DNA from: PNON01 sp963757065
GTDB lineage: Bacteria; Chloroflexota; Anaerolineae; Anaerolineales; Anaerolineaceae
Assembly: GCA_963757065.1 (NCBI GenBank)
Contig: CAVWQC010000008.1
Coordinates: forward strand, 357,714 to 421,713
DNA length: 64,000 bases
Direction of reading: 5' to 3'
Shown: positions 19,304 through 28,730 of the stretch, piece after piece
Layout of the letters: each line of letters opens with the position of its first letter
How positions within the stretch are numbered: the stretch's first letter is position 1
The notes under the pieces: generated by a model
Databases searched by the model: none
Told to the model about the DNA's origin: nothing
What the model saw: only the letters and a program-made list of their open reading frames with translations
Program-made: the position numbers and the translations under genes

Positions 19304-21532
19304 TTGAAGTTTGAAACCCTTTTAGAGTCATTGCCGGAATATTACAATCTCGTCGATCGAGAGATGCTAACCCGTGCCTATCAGTTAGCTGAAAAAGCAC
19401 ATGAGAACCAAAAAAGAGTATCTGGAGAACCTTATATATCACATTGTTTGGCTGTAGCTGCCATTTTAGTGGAAATGAAAGTTCCGCCGGAAGTAGTCAT
19501 TGCTGGAATTCTGCACGACACTGTAGAAGACACAGAGATCTCATTGTCTGATTTGAAAAAAGAATTTGGTGATGACATTGCAAAATTAGTAGACGGGGTT
19601 ACTAAACTGACCAATTTACCCAGAGTATCCAGAGGTGATCAACATCTGGAAGAATCGCTGGACGATAACCCAGAGACAACTGATGAAATTGAAGAGGAAG
19701 AAAAGAAAACCCAATCTCAAAGATCTCGTAAACGCGACCTGGCATCAGAAACGTTACGAAAAACGTTTCTCGCAATGGGAGATGATATCCGGGTAGTATT
19801 AATTAAACTTGCCGATCGCCTGCATAATATGCGAACGCTTGGATATATGCCGGAGCATAAGCGTAAACGAATCGCAAAAGAAACACTGGATATTTTTGCT
19901 CCACTGGCAAATCGCCTTGGTATTTGGCAAATGAAATGGGAACTGGAAGATCTTGGTTTTCGATATACATATCCGGAAAAGTACAAGGAAATCGCAGAGC
20001 AATTGGCTGAAAGAAGGGTTGATCGGGAAGAGCAAATTGAAAAAACGATAGCAAAACTGCAACAATTGCTTGAGCAGTCCGGAATTAAAGTTGAAATAAC
20101 CGGCCGACCAAAGCATATCTATTCAATCTATAAAAAAATGATGGAAAAAGGTAAATCATTCGAAATGGTCCTCGATCTCAGGGCTGTTAGATTGATTGTC
20201 GCTGATATACCTTCATGTTATGCCGCTTTGGGAGTAATACATACCCATTGGCGCCCCATTCCACATGAATTTGACGATTATATAGCTGCCCCGAAGGATA
20301 ATTTTTATCAATCTCTCCATACTGCGGTGATCTATGATGACGGAAAACCCCTGGAAGTCCAGATCCGTACATCTGAAATGCACCAGAGTGCTGAATACGG
20401 AATTGCTGCCCATTGGCGATATAAAGAAGGCCGTAAACGGGATGACGAATTTGAGCAACGTGTAAATTGGCTCCGACGCCTGATGGATTGGCGAAAAGAT
20501 GTTGATGATGCCCAGGAATTTGTTGATGTCATGAAAACTGATGTCTTCCAGGATCGGGTATATATTTTTACACCCAGAGGTGACATAATCGACCTCCCCA
20601 GTGGATCTACCCCGATTGATTTTGCCTATCACGTCCACACTGAAATTGGTCATAGATGCCGGGGAGCAAAAATAAATGGAAAATTGGTTACCCTCGATTA
20701 CAAGCTAAAAACGGGTGATCAGGTTGAGGTGCTCACTGCAAAACAAGGTGGCCCTTCCCGGGACTGGTTGAATTCGAACCTCGGCTTGGTAAATACGCAG
20801 CGTGGTCGCGCAAAGATCAAACAGTGGTTTAAAAAGCAGGATTGGGATCAAAACGTATCACAGGGAAAAATACAACTGGATCGGGAGCTGCGAAGGTTAG
20901 GAATTGAAAGTATAGATCTGCATAGTTATGCATCTGAGTATGAATATAAAGACCTGGATGACTTCTACGAAGCGATTGGTTGTGGTGATCTTTCTCTGGG
21001 AAGGTTAATTGCAAAGATATCAGATGTATCCAAGGAAAATGATCAAGATATTCTGACGCCAGGTCCGGCAACAGATTCAAAACCAAATCCGGATGGAATC
21101 ACTGTCCTTGGATTAAAGGGAATGCTAACAAGTATTGCAAGATGCTGCAACCCCGTTCCAGGCGATGAAATTATTGGTTATATTACCAGGGGACGTGGAG
21201 CGACGATCCACAGACAGGATTGCCCTAATATCCTTCGACTTAGGGGGGATCAGGAGAGGATCGTTAAGGTTTCATGGGGAGAAATCAAGAATACTTTTCC
21301 AGTCGCTGTTGAAGTAAAGGCCTATGATAGACAGGGATTACTCGGAGATATTTCGAGTGTTCTCAATAATGAATCAGTTAACCTGATTGACATCAGCCTT
21401 AAAGTTAATCATAATCTAACAGTCATCAAGCTGGTTTTGGAAATTGGAGATCTTGTTCAGTTAAGTCGAATACTTATCAGGATCGAGAGTCTACAAAATG
21501 TGATGGAAGTACATCGATTGAGACCCGGATGA
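19304..21532 (+). CDS. rel: Bifunctional (p)ppGpp synthetase/hydrolase (RelA/SpoT)
   Basis: About 742 residues with the full long-RSH layout. The HD hydrolase domain contains HDTVEDT and YISHCLAVA. The synthetase domain contains YKKMMEKGKSFEMVLDLRAVRLIV. TGS follows (VYIFTPRGDIIDLP), then a zinc-finger region with ARCCNPVPGDEI, and a C-terminal ACT domain. Both catalytic motifs look intact, so it is probably bifunctional. I place the start at TTG 19304, six bases after GGAG; an in-frame TTG at 19292 overlaps that ribosome site. A TATAAT-like -10 lies near 19250. It makes and removes the stringent-response alarmone. Confidence 0.92.
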   Translation: MKFETLLESLPEYYNLVDREMLTRAYQLAEKAHENQKRVSGEPYISHCLAVAAILVEMKVPPEVVIAGILHDTVEDTEISLSDLKKEFGDDIAKLVDGVTKLTNLPRVSRGDQHLEESLDDNPETTDEIEEEEKKTQSQRSRKRDLASETLRKTFLAMGDDIRVVLIKLADRLHNMRTLGYMPEHKRKRIAKETLDIFAPLANRLGIWQMKWELEDLGFRYTYPEKYKEIAEQLAERRVDREEQIEKTIAKLQQLLEQSGIKVEITGRPKHIYSIYKKMMEKGKSFEMVLDLRAVRLIVADIPSCYAALGVIHTHWRPIPHEFDDYIAAPKDNFYQSLHTAVIYDDGKPLEVQIRTSEMHQSAEYGIAAHWRYKEGRKRDDEFEQRVNWLRRLMDWRKDVDDAQEFVDVMKTDVFQDRVYIFTPRGDIIDLPSGSTPIDFAYHVHTEIGHRCRGAKINGKLVTLDYKLKTGDQVEVLTAKQGGPSRDWLNSNLGLVNTQRGRAKIKQWFKKQDWDQNVSQGKIQLDRELRRLGIESIDLHSYASEYEYKDLDDFYEAIGCGDLSLGRLIAKISDVSKENDQDILTPGPATDSKPNPDGITVLGLKGMLTSIARCCNPVPGDEIIGYITRGRGATIHRQDCPNILRLRGDQERIVKVSWGEIKNTFPVAVEVKAYDRQGLLGDISSVLNNESVNLIDISLKVNHNLTVIKLVLEIGDLVQLSRILIRIESLQNVMEVHRLRPG

Positions 21533-21658
21533 CATTTGGTGGATATTAGTCAAAAGTTTCAATATTACTTAGATATGCTTACATATTCATACCTTTACGA
21601 AAATTATCAACTAATGTAAAATCGCATCTTGATTAATAAGGATAGGATAATCTTCCAA

Positions 21659-22087
21659 ATGCGATCTATTAAAACGTGGGGAATTCTTTTTTCTCTTATA
21701 GGAATTATTGATTCGGGTTATCTTTCCTGGATAAAAATTAGCCACAGTGAGGAAAAATGTATCGCTGGAATAGGGAATTGTGTGTTGGTGAATTCCAGCG
21801 CATATTCTGAAATATACAAAATACCTGTTGCATATTTTGGGCTCTTGGCATATTTGATTATTTTTATACTGATGGTTTCAAGTGGATCCACAATAATGTT
21901 TGCATCGAGTATTCCGTTTCTATTATTTGGAATCACTCTAATTGGATTCTTGTTTTCGAGTTACCTGACTTATGTACAATTTGGTATATTACATGCATAT
22001 TGTCCATACTGTTTGTTGTCAGCAGTAACCACAACATGTTTATTCATTATTTCGACCATTATGCTGGTCAAAGAAATAAATCTTTAA
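21659..22087 (+). CDS. Vitamin K epoxide reductase (VKOR) family protein
   Basis: A four-to-five-helix membrane protein of about 142 residues. It has the VKOR loop Cys pair in EEKCIAGIGNCVLVNSS with the conserved Ser, and the active-site CxxC in HAYCPYCLLSA. Bacterial VKORs re-oxidise DsbA-like thiol oxidases and pass electrons to quinone, so it likely supports disulfide formation outside the membrane. No thioredoxin-like domain is fused and none is adjacent. The start at ATG 21659 has AGGATAGGA upstream; an upstream in-frame TTG at 21629 is possible. Confidence 0.85.
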   Translation: MRSIKTWGILFSLIGIIDSGYLSWIKISHSEEKCIAGIGNCVLVNSSAYSEIYKIPVAYFGLLAYLIIFILMVSSGSTIMFASSIPFLLFGITLIGFLFSSYLTYVQFGILHAYCPYCLLSAVTTTCLFIISTIMLVKEINL

Positions 22088-22108
22088 GGAAGACATAGGA
22101 GTATTCAT

Positions 22109-22342
22109 ATGCCACGAATTCGCTGCCACTACCTAGATTGCGTATTTCTTGATGAGGGTTTTTGTACAGCAGCAGCTGTAGAAATTGACCCAGATTCTGG
22201 TTGTGCAACTTATTCCCCGAATGCTGAAGCAGCTGCTGAAGATGACTGGGATGAAGAGGAAGAACTGGAAGAATGGGATGAACTGGATCTTGAAGACGAC
22301 CAGGATGAAGATACCTGGATGGATGATGAAGAAGAGTATTAA
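22109..22342 (+). CDS. Small Cys-containing (DUF1540-like) protein with acidic tail
   Basis: A 77-residue protein. Residues 1-35 hold four Cys in the order CHYLDC, FC and GCATYSP, which resembles the small metal-binding DUF1540 fold. Residues about 42-77 are almost entirely Asp, Glu and Trp. It starts 21 bases after the VKOR stop behind TAGGAG and is probably co-transcribed with it. Function is unknown; the tail could be a protein-interaction or nucleic-acid mimic surface, which is inference only. Confidence 0.65.
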   Translation: MPRIRCHYLDCVFLDEGFCTAAAVEIDPDSGCATYSPNAEAAAEDDWDEEEELEEWDELDLEDDQDEDTWMDDEEEY

Positions 22343-22408
22343 GAAATCCTGCACATAATCAACCAGATTTTGTGCAATTGCTATATTTTAATCCAAAATT
22401 AATACTTA

Positions 22409-22438
22409 TTGACATCCAAGTGATTGTAGTTGTATAAT
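22409..22438 (+). promoter_or_regulatory. Strong promoter of the cold-shock gene
   Basis: A perfect TTGACA (22409-22414), 18 bases, and a perfect TATAAT (22433-22438) lie upstream of an approximately 150-base leader. Confidence 0.8.
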
Positions 22439-22486
22439 ATTTATAACGTATATGGCATTTGTGTTTGCAGTGACAGAAAAAAATTC

Positions 22487-22525
22487 GATCTGAACCAGGA
22501 AACACGTTCAGGTCATTTTTGTTTT
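22487..22525 (+). promoter_or_regulatory. Terminator-like hairpin in the csp leader
   Basis: A 9-bp stem (22487-22495 with 22506-22514, one G-U) is followed at once by ATTTTTGTTTT. It lies between the promoter and the csp start, so it could attenuate transcription or release an approximately 80-nt RNA. Confidence 0.6.
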
Positions 22526-22593
22526 CATAATGTCATGGAAAAAACGACAAGCAGCACAAGGCTACAAAAGGATCAATCAATAAGGAGTGAGAG

Positions 22594-22806
22594 ATGAGTG
22601 AGAGAGTTCAAGGAACAGTAAAATGGTTCAATACAAGCAAAGGGTTTGGATTTATCCAACGAGCTGGTGAACCTGACGTATTCGTCCACTATTCAGCTAT
22701 TCAGGGAGATGGTTTCAAAAATCTCGAAGAAGGCCAACCAGTGGAATTCTCGGTCGAAAAAGGGCCAAAAGGATTACAGGCGACTGAAGTTGTACTAATT
22801 CAATAA
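22594..22806 (+). CDS. Cold-shock protein (CspA family)
   Basis: A 70-residue single cold-shock domain with RNP1 KGFGFIQ and RNP2 VFVHYSAI. It opens with VQGTVKWFN and ends GLQATEVVLIQ, the full usual length. It binds single-stranded RNA and DNA as a chaperone. The ribosome site AAGGAG sits 8 bases before the ATG, behind a long leader with a terminator-like hairpin, as expected for a post-transcriptionally regulated csp gene. Confidence 0.93.
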   Translation: MSERVQGTVKWFNTSKGFGFIQRAGEPDVFVHYSAIQGDGFKNLEEGQPVEFSVEKGPKGLQATEVVLIQ

Positions 22807-22826
22807 GATAAAGGATTTTCAAATAT

Positions 22827-22854
22827 ATAGCCCTCGGATGAGGGCTATTTTTTT
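22827..22854. terminator. Bidirectional terminator after csp
   Basis: ATAGCCCTC (22827-22835), loop GGAT and GAGGGCTAT (22840-22848) are followed by a run of seven T. The stem also covers the stop of the convergent membrane-protein gene, so it may serve both. Confidence 0.85.
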
Positions 22855-23123
22855 ACATTAAACGATTTTCTTCCTATTGACAACCAATATCCTACCCCCA
22901 AAAATAAAATAGTTCCACCGATTGCAAATCCAAGGTGAAGAGGACCTAATTTCCAAAAATCCCACCCGATCATGCTTGAAAAAGTATGTCCGCTCCAAAA
23001 ACCAAATCCACTTAATATTTCATATAATAACAATTGACTCAGCCCGCCGTTCTTCCATAGATGAAAAACAGCACCAAACATGATCGAAACAAGGAATCCG
23101 AACAAAAAAGCAGGAAGTGTCAT
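22845..23123 (-). CDS. Small three-helix membrane protein
   Basis: A 92-residue hypothetical protein with three predicted membrane segments (about residues 3-22, 30-50 and 62-84) and a short basic tail. It begins MTLPAFLFGFLVS and has a central GFGFWSGHTFSSMIGW. It is the last gene of an iscS-mnmA-this gene run, 9 bases after mnmA. No known family comes to mind; it may be a lineage-specific conserved protein. Confidence 0.65.
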   Translation of the reverse strand: MTLPAFLFGFLVSIMFGAVFHLWKNGGLSQLLLYEILSGFGFWSGHTFSSMIGWDFWKLGPLHLGFAIGGTILFLGVGYWLSIGRKSFNVKK

Positions 23124-23132
23124 TTCATCGTA

Positions 23133-24210
23133 TTATACAATAATCCCTCCACCCATGCAAAGTTCATCAATATAGAAAGCTGCAATTTGGCCGGGAGTGA
23201 TTTCTGCACGATGAGGGTGATTTACCATTACTGATACAGTATCAGATGATTCAATATTTACGGTTGCGGGCATTTCTTGAGATCTATAACGAATTTTCAC
23301 CATGCATTGAAAAATATTTTCATATCGAATGGGTGATAACCAATTCATATTTTTCACACTAAAATTAATAGGATTGGACAAATTTTTGTTCCGAACGACT
23401 AGTTATATTTGAAGAAAAGTTTTTAGAAATTACAAAATAATGTGGGTTATTGGCTATGCGCAATTTTTTCTTTTGTCCGATGGTATAAAAAGGTAACCCT
23501 TCGTGCTTTCCTAATATATTACCTTCTTCGTCAACAATATCCCCAGGTAGAATACTATCGCTAGCATATTTCGAAAGGAACTCCCGATAATCCATGTTAC
23601 CCAAAAAGCATAAATCCTGGCTATCCGGTCGGTCTGCACTTGATAACCCAAGTTCTTTACTTTCTATCCGAACTTGGGTTTTTGTATACTCTCCCAAAGG
23701 CAACAATGTATTTTGGAGATCTTTTTTGCTTACCATGGAGAGGACATATGATTGATCCTTTTCGGTGTCCAAACCTTTTAATAGCTGGATCTCACCAGGC
23801 ATACCTTCAGCTTCGATAATTCTCGCATAATGGCCAGTAGCGATGGTCCCTAATCCAAACTTTTTAGCCGTCTCCAGAAGCAACTTCCAACGCAAATTCG
23901 CATTACAGTTCACACATGGATTTGGTGTATTTCCTTTTATGTATTCACTAATAAAGTGCTCAACTACTATGCTATGGAACTCATCTTTAGCATCGATAAT
24001 ATAAAAAGGAATATCCAATTGTGCAGCCACTCTCCTGGCCTGATACTGCGAATCCAAAGAGCAGCAACGGTTATCATCCTTTTGAGAAGGTTCTGTCCAT
24101 AGGTTGAGCATAACCCCCACAACGTCATATCCCTTTTGCTTAAGAATCGCTGCAGTGAAAGAACTGTCAACACCTCCACTCATACCTACCACAACTTTTT
24201 GCTTAACCAT
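23133..24210 (-). CDS. mnmA: tRNA-specific 2-thiouridylase MnmA, frame broken
   Basis: About 358 residues after removing one extra A near 23403 (expected ATACTAG, found ATAACTAG). It has the PP-loop GMSGGVDSS, catalytic Cys residues in NTPNPCVNCN and QDLCFLGN, and a C-terminal beta-barrel recovered in the second frame. It uses sulfur relayed from a cysteine desulfurase to thiolate U34 of tRNA Lys, Glu and Gln. It sits 11 bases after iscS, which supplies that sulfur. Confidence 0.92.
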
Positions 24211-24221
24211 TATCCCTTTAT

Positions 24222-25367
24222 CTACTTTGTTAATCGAGAAACTATTCCAGGAAGGATATTGATAAGCCGATTCACCTGGTCTACCGTTGTGGTTCTTCCT
24301 ACAGTTAATCTCAATGAACCTTTAGCAATAGCCGGATCCATGCCGGTTGCCAATAGAACATCTGATGGCTCAGGATTTCCTGTTTTGCATGCAGATCCGG
24401 ATGAACAAGAGAATCCTTCTAGATCCAGTACCATTACTAATTCATTTCCGTCCACCCCGCTGAAGACAAAACTTGCATGGTTACACAGTCTGTCTTCCTT
24501 GCTCCCCGTTAGGATGGCTGTCGGTATGTTATTTGTTATGCCGGAGATTAGCAAATTACGAAGAAGCATGTAATGATTCAAATACTCTGACTGGTGTGTT
24601 CGTGTTATTTGTAATGCTTTAGCCATTCCCACTATGTATGGTACATTATGGGTTCCCGCTCTGAGGCTTCTTTCTTGTGCACCTCCAGTCTGGGTAGTAA
24701 TTAGTTTATTTGATTTATCTTTATAAAGAAACCCGACCCCTTTTGGCCCATAGAATTTATGAGCACCAGCAGACAACAACTTAATATTCTCGTTAGCTCT
24801 TATGTCGAGATAACCCATTGCTTGTACAGCGTCAGTGTGGAATGGAATGCCATATGATGCGCAGATCTGCCCAATATCATCGATGGGGTTTATCGTTCCA
24901 ATTTCATTATTCCCATAGATCACAGATGCAATGGCAACGTCATACCCGACCATTTTTTCGAACTCGCTCATTATTACCTTACCATCACCATCTACTGGAA
25001 TGTAATCCAATTGAAAATTATAAAGATCTCTCAGTTGTTTAGCTGTTTTTTGTATGGCATCATGTTCAACTGGAGAAATAACAATCCTGTTTGCTCCCAT
25101 TTCCCGTCTTCGTATTAAAGCCGTTCCTCTCAGAGCTAAATTATCTGATTCTGAACCACCGGATGTAAAAATGATCTCCGAAGGTTCACATGACATAAGA
25201 TCTGCAATGATACCGCGCGCTTCCTCCACTGCAGCCTCAGCTTTTTGGCCGTGCTGATGGATCGAGGAAGGGTTTCCAAATTGTTCTGTAAAGTAAGGGA
25301 GCATTGATTCCAATACTTCTGGATCTATAGGAGTTGTAGCTGCAAAATCTAAGTAAACGTTATTCAT
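24222..25367 (-). CDS. iscS: Cysteine desulfurase (IscS/NifS family)
   Basis: A 381-residue PLP enzyme that releases sulfur from cysteine as an enzyme persulfide. The PLP Lys lies in SAGAHKFYGPKG and the active-site Cys in CSSGSACKTG. The N-terminus YLDFAATTPIDPEV is typical. Gene order iscS-mnmA suggests it mainly serves tRNA thiolation and perhaps Fe-S assembly; no iscU or sufBCD genes are visible here. Confidence 0.93.
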   Translation of the reverse strand: MNNVYLDFAATTPIDPEVLESMLPYFTEQFGNPSSIHQHGQKAEAAVEEARGIIADLMSCEPSEIIFTSGGSESDNLALRGTALIRRREMGANRIVISPVEHDAIQKTAKQLRDLYNFQLDYIPVDGDGKVIMSEFEKMVGYDVAIASVIYGNNEIGTINPIDDIGQICASYGIPFHTDAVQAMGYLDIRANENIKLLSAGAHKFYGPKGVGFLYKDKSNKLITTQTGGAQERSLRAGTHNVPYIVGMAKALQITRTHQSEYLNHYMLLRNLLISGITNNIPTAILTGSKEDRLCNHASFVFSGVDGNELVMVLDLEGFSCSSGSACKTGNPEPSDVLLATGMDPAIAKGSLRLTVGRTTTVDQVNRLINILPGIVSRLTK

Positions 25368-25471
25368 TTAACACCTTAGGGTAATAATTGATGATTATAC
25401 TTCACGAATATCTGGCACCATCTAGTATCATTGTTATAATTAGGATAATAGAACTTTATAGCGGAGGAATT

Positions 25472-26893
25472 ATGAATTCAAAAATTAAATTTGGCACAGA
25501 TGGGTGGAGAGCTGTCATAGCTGATGATTATACATTTGCCAATGTAAAACGATGTGCCCAAGGTTATGCATCATACTTGCTCAACCATGGAAAGAACGGG
25601 GAAGCTATTGTGGTTGGGTATGATAAGAGGTTTCTTTCAGAAAATTTTGCCAGCACGGTCGCAACAGTATTATATGGCAATGGGTTTAAAGTTTACCTAA
25701 CCGATACAGCCACACCCACTCCAGTAATTTCGTTTTCAGTTGTTAATCTTAAGGCAGTTGGTGCGATCAATATTACCGCTTCTCATAATCCACCCACGGA
25801 TAATGGTTTTAAAGTTAGGAACGAATTTGGTGGAGCAATTGATCCGGAAGGATTGCTGGAAATTGAAAATTGCATTCCAGATGATGCTGCACAGGTAAAA
25901 GAATTACCGTTTATTGAAGGTACAAATTCCGGTAATATTGTGGTTTTTGATCCTGCTCCAGCATATATACAACATCTGAATAAGTTAATCGATTTAAACC
26001 CGATCAAACAAGCCGGCCTTAAGGTAGCAGTAGATTGTATGTGGGGTAATGGTGCTGGATGGTTTACCAGGTTACTGGAAGGCGGAAAGACAACAATCCT
26101 TGAAATCCATAATCAACGGAATCCGATTTATCCAGAGATGAAAAGACCTGAACCCATACCTCCAAATATCAATGTTGGACTTCAGACTACTGTTGATACT
26201 CACTCTGCCGTGCTATTAATTACTGATGGTGATGCGGATCGAATTGGGATTGGTGATGAAAATGGTATTTTCCTCAACCAGCTTCAAGTCTATGCATTGC
26301 TTGCATACTACTTATTAGAAGTTCGTAAACTAAGGGGGCCGATCGTAAAAACCTTATCTACCACAAGTATGTTGGATAAACTGGGTAAACTTTATGATGT
26401 CCCTGTCTACGAAACAGGTGTTGGTTTTAAATATGTAGCTCCAAAAATGATTGAAACAGATGCCATGATAGGTGGAGAAGAATCAGGCGGCTATGCCTTC
26501 AAAGGTAATGTTCCTGAAAGAGATGGAATTCTTGCAGGGTTGTATTTTCTGGATCTGATGGTTCGCTTAAATAAAAAACCATCCGAACTGTTGCAAATAC
26601 TATTTGATAAAGTGGGTGCCCATTATTACGATCGTATCGATACATCTTTTACAGGAGATCGTTCCCAAAAAGAGCAAATGATCCTCAATGCTCACCCGAA
26701 AAAGATTGGCGGACTAAACGTAACCGGTTTAAACTCCACGGATGGCTACAAGTTCTCTCTTGAAGATGGCGGATGGTTATTAATTCGCTTCTCTGGCACA
26801 GAACCAATTATTCGTGTCTATTGCGAAACAACACACAAAGAGAGCGTGCAAGCCATCTTAAATGATGGATTAATTTTAGCCGGCATTCGATAG
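25472..26893 (+). CDS. Phosphoglucomutase/phosphomannomutase family protein
   Basis: About 473 residues of the alpha-D-phosphohexomutase family. The phosphoserine loop is TASHNPP, the metal loop TDGDADRIG, the sugar-binding loop GGEESGGYA and the phosphate-binding loop RFSGTEPIIRVY. The start ATG at 25472 follows GCGGAGGAA, whereas the in-frame ATG 84 bases upstream has none. A TATAAT lies at 25435-25440. It interconverts hexose 1- and 6-phosphates for glycogen, wall or nucleotide-sugar synthesis; glucose versus mannose specificity cannot be read from the motifs. Confidence 0.9.
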   Translation: MNSKIKFGTDGWRAVIADDYTFANVKRCAQGYASYLLNHGKNGEAIVVGYDKRFLSENFASTVATVLYGNGFKVYLTDTATPTPVISFSVVNLKAVGAINITASHNPPTDNGFKVRNEFGGAIDPEGLLEIENCIPDDAAQVKELPFIEGTNSGNIVVFDPAPAYIQHLNKLIDLNPIKQAGLKVAVDCMWGNGAGWFTRLLEGGKTTILEIHNQRNPIYPEMKRPEPIPPNINVGLQTTVDTHSAVLLITDGDADRIGIGDENGIFLNQLQVYALLAYYLLEVRKLRGPIVKTLSTTSMLDKLGKLYDVPVYETGVGFKYVAPKMIETDAMIGGEESGGYAFKGNVPERDGILAGLYFLDLMVRLNKKPSELLQILFDKVGAHYYDRIDTSFTGDRSQKEQMILNAHPKKIGGLNVTGLNSTDGYKFSLEDGGWLLIRFSGTEPIIRVYCETTHKESVQAILNDGLILAGIR

Positions 26894-26902
26894 TTTTTTA
26901 TT

Positions 26903-27713
26903 GTGTTCGTTGATACTCATTGTCACCTGGACTTTATAGAATTTTCCAGCGATGTGCAGGAAGTATTTTCGCGTGCCAAAAAATCCGGAGTTGATCTATT
27001 CATTAATCCTGCGATTAATTTAGAATCCTCCTCCCAATGTATGAACATTTGCAGAATACTACCCAAATGTTTTTTCTGCGATTGGAGTACACCCGAATGA
27101 AATTAACAATTTATCAGAAGGTGAGATTATTGCTGCTTTGTCAAATTTTCTCGGACACAAGAATATTGTTGCCATAGGTGAGATAGGATTGGATTATTAT
27201 CATAATTTATTTGATCCTGAAATCCAGAAACAATTCTTCTTAGTACAATTGAAACTGGCTATCGCAAATCATCTTCCTGTGATCGTTCATTCCAGAGAAT
27301 CAATAAAAGATGTCTTAAAAATAATTACTGCTTGTTATTCAAAACCTGAACCAAATGAGTTTAATCATTATAAGGGTGTATTACATGCTTTTGAAGGAGA
27401 TGTTGAAGATGCTTTTCAGGCAATCGAATACGGGTTCTGCATAGGCATTGGAGGTCCAGTCACTTACAAGAATTCGATAAAGAAACAGAACGTAGTCAAA
27501 AATATACCATTAAGTTCAATTTTGCTTGAAACTGATAGCCCGTATTTATCTCCCGAACCATTCAGGGGTAGGAGAAATGAACCTTCGAATATCGAAATAA
27601 TCGCAGAAAGAATCGCAAAACTAAAAGAATGTGATATAAAACAAGTAGAGATTCAAACAACAAAAAATGCCCGATCATTGTTCAATATTGGAGAAGAAAT
27701 TGATCTCAACTGA
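26903..27713 (+). CDS. tatD: TatD-family metal-dependent hydrolase, frame broken
   Basis: About 270 residues after removing one T from the run at 27070-27075. It has the metal-binding DTHCHLDF at the N-terminus, GEIGLDYY, VHSRES, HAFEGD and ETDSPYLSPEP, the full TatD deoxyribonuclease set. The recovered junction reads AIGVHPNEIN, as expected for the family. The likely start is GTG at 26903, 10 bases after the mutase stop. Members act as 3'-5' DNA/RNA exonucleases in quality control. The 3' end overlaps the next gene. Confidence 0.88.
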
Positions 27714-28668
27714 TTTTTACACACCTGTTCAATTCCAGCTAACTAAAGTAGATGCATTAATGCGTGCCCAGGCAAAGGACTATCACCCCGATCTGCAAAA
27801 CGCATTAGACCTTATCCTTAGCTCTGGCGGGAAACGTATTCGAGCGACACTGACATTATTAGCAGGAAAAGTTTTGGGAACTGAAGAAGATGGGATTATT
27901 ACCCTGGCTTCAGCGATTGAATTACTTCATACCGCAACCCTGGTGCATGACGACCTGATAGATGGTTCCCTATTACGCAGAGGAATGCCAACCCTTAATT
28001 CTCAGTGGTCACCGGGTGCGACAGTATTAACAGGTGATTTTCTCTTCGCACGAGCAGCGAAATTAGCCTCTGATACTTATAATATCGAGGTGATGAGGAT
28101 CTTTGCGGAGACCTTAGGGGTAATCGTCAATGGCGAGATCGCTCAACTTTTTTCAAATAATTTTTTGACAGATAGAGATATTTATTTTTCGAGGATCTAT
28201 GCCAAAACCGCCTCTCTATTTGAAACAGCTTGTAAGGCAGCTGCTTTACTCAATAATTGCACTAGTGAAGTTCAAGAGGCTATGGGCTTATTTGGATACA
28301 ACATAGGAATCGCATTCCAAATTATTGATGATATTCTCGATTTTACTGGTGAACAGGGTACACTCGGAAAACCGATAGGCAGCGATCTCAGGCAGGGAAT
28401 ATTGACTTTACCTGTTTTATATTATCTGGATCAATTTCCTACAGACCTAAATGTGATACATATTAAAAGTCATGGTTGCCTTACGGACAGTAATCAAATG
28501 CATGCATTTATCCAGGATATTAGAACCAGCAATGTAATTGAATTTGCCCATGAAGAAGCAACAAATTATATAAAGCAGGCTTTAATCGCATTAGCCAATT
28601 TTCCATCTTCCAGCGAAAGATCCGCCTTGGAAGAGTTAGCTTTATACATTATCAAGCGAAATTTATAA
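27700..28668 (+). CDS. Polyprenyl diphosphate synthase
   Basis: A trans-prenyltransferase of about 322 residues. The first Asp-rich motif is LVHDDLIDGSLLRRG and the second QIIDDILDF; GGKRIRATLTLL binds the isopentenyl diphosphate. The residues before the first motif are not bulky aromatic, so a long-chain product (for quinone side chains) is likely. The TTG at 27700 has GGAG 6 bases upstream inside the tatD end and overlaps it by 14 bases. It is followed by a strong terminator. Confidence 0.88.
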   Translation: MISTDFYTPVQFQLTKVDALMRAQAKDYHPDLQNALDLILSSGGKRIRATLTLLAGKVLGTEEDGIITLASAIELLHTATLVHDDLIDGSLLRRGMPTLNSQWSPGATVLTGDFLFARAAKLASDTYNIEVMRIFAETLGVIVNGEIAQLFSNNFLTDRDIYFSRIYAKTASLFETACKAAALLNNCTSEVQEAMGLFGYNIGIAFQIIDDILDFTGEQGTLGKPIGSDLRQGILTLPVLYYLDQFPTDLNVIHIKSHGCLTDSNQMHAFIQDIRTSNVIEFAHEEATNYIKQALIALANFPSSSERSALEELALYIIKRNL

Positions 28669-28680
28669 CCAAAGATTAAT

Positions 28681-28719
28681 AAAAAAAAGAACCACTATTA
28701 AAGTGGTTCTTTTTTTTTA
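28681..28719. terminator. Bidirectional intrinsic terminator
   Basis: AGAACCACT (28688-28696) pairs with AGTGGTTCT (28702-28710). Nine T follow on the plus strand and an A run precedes, so it serves both the prenyltransferase and the convergent GNAT-like gene. Confidence 0.9.
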
Positions 28720-28730
28720 ATCGAATTAAA

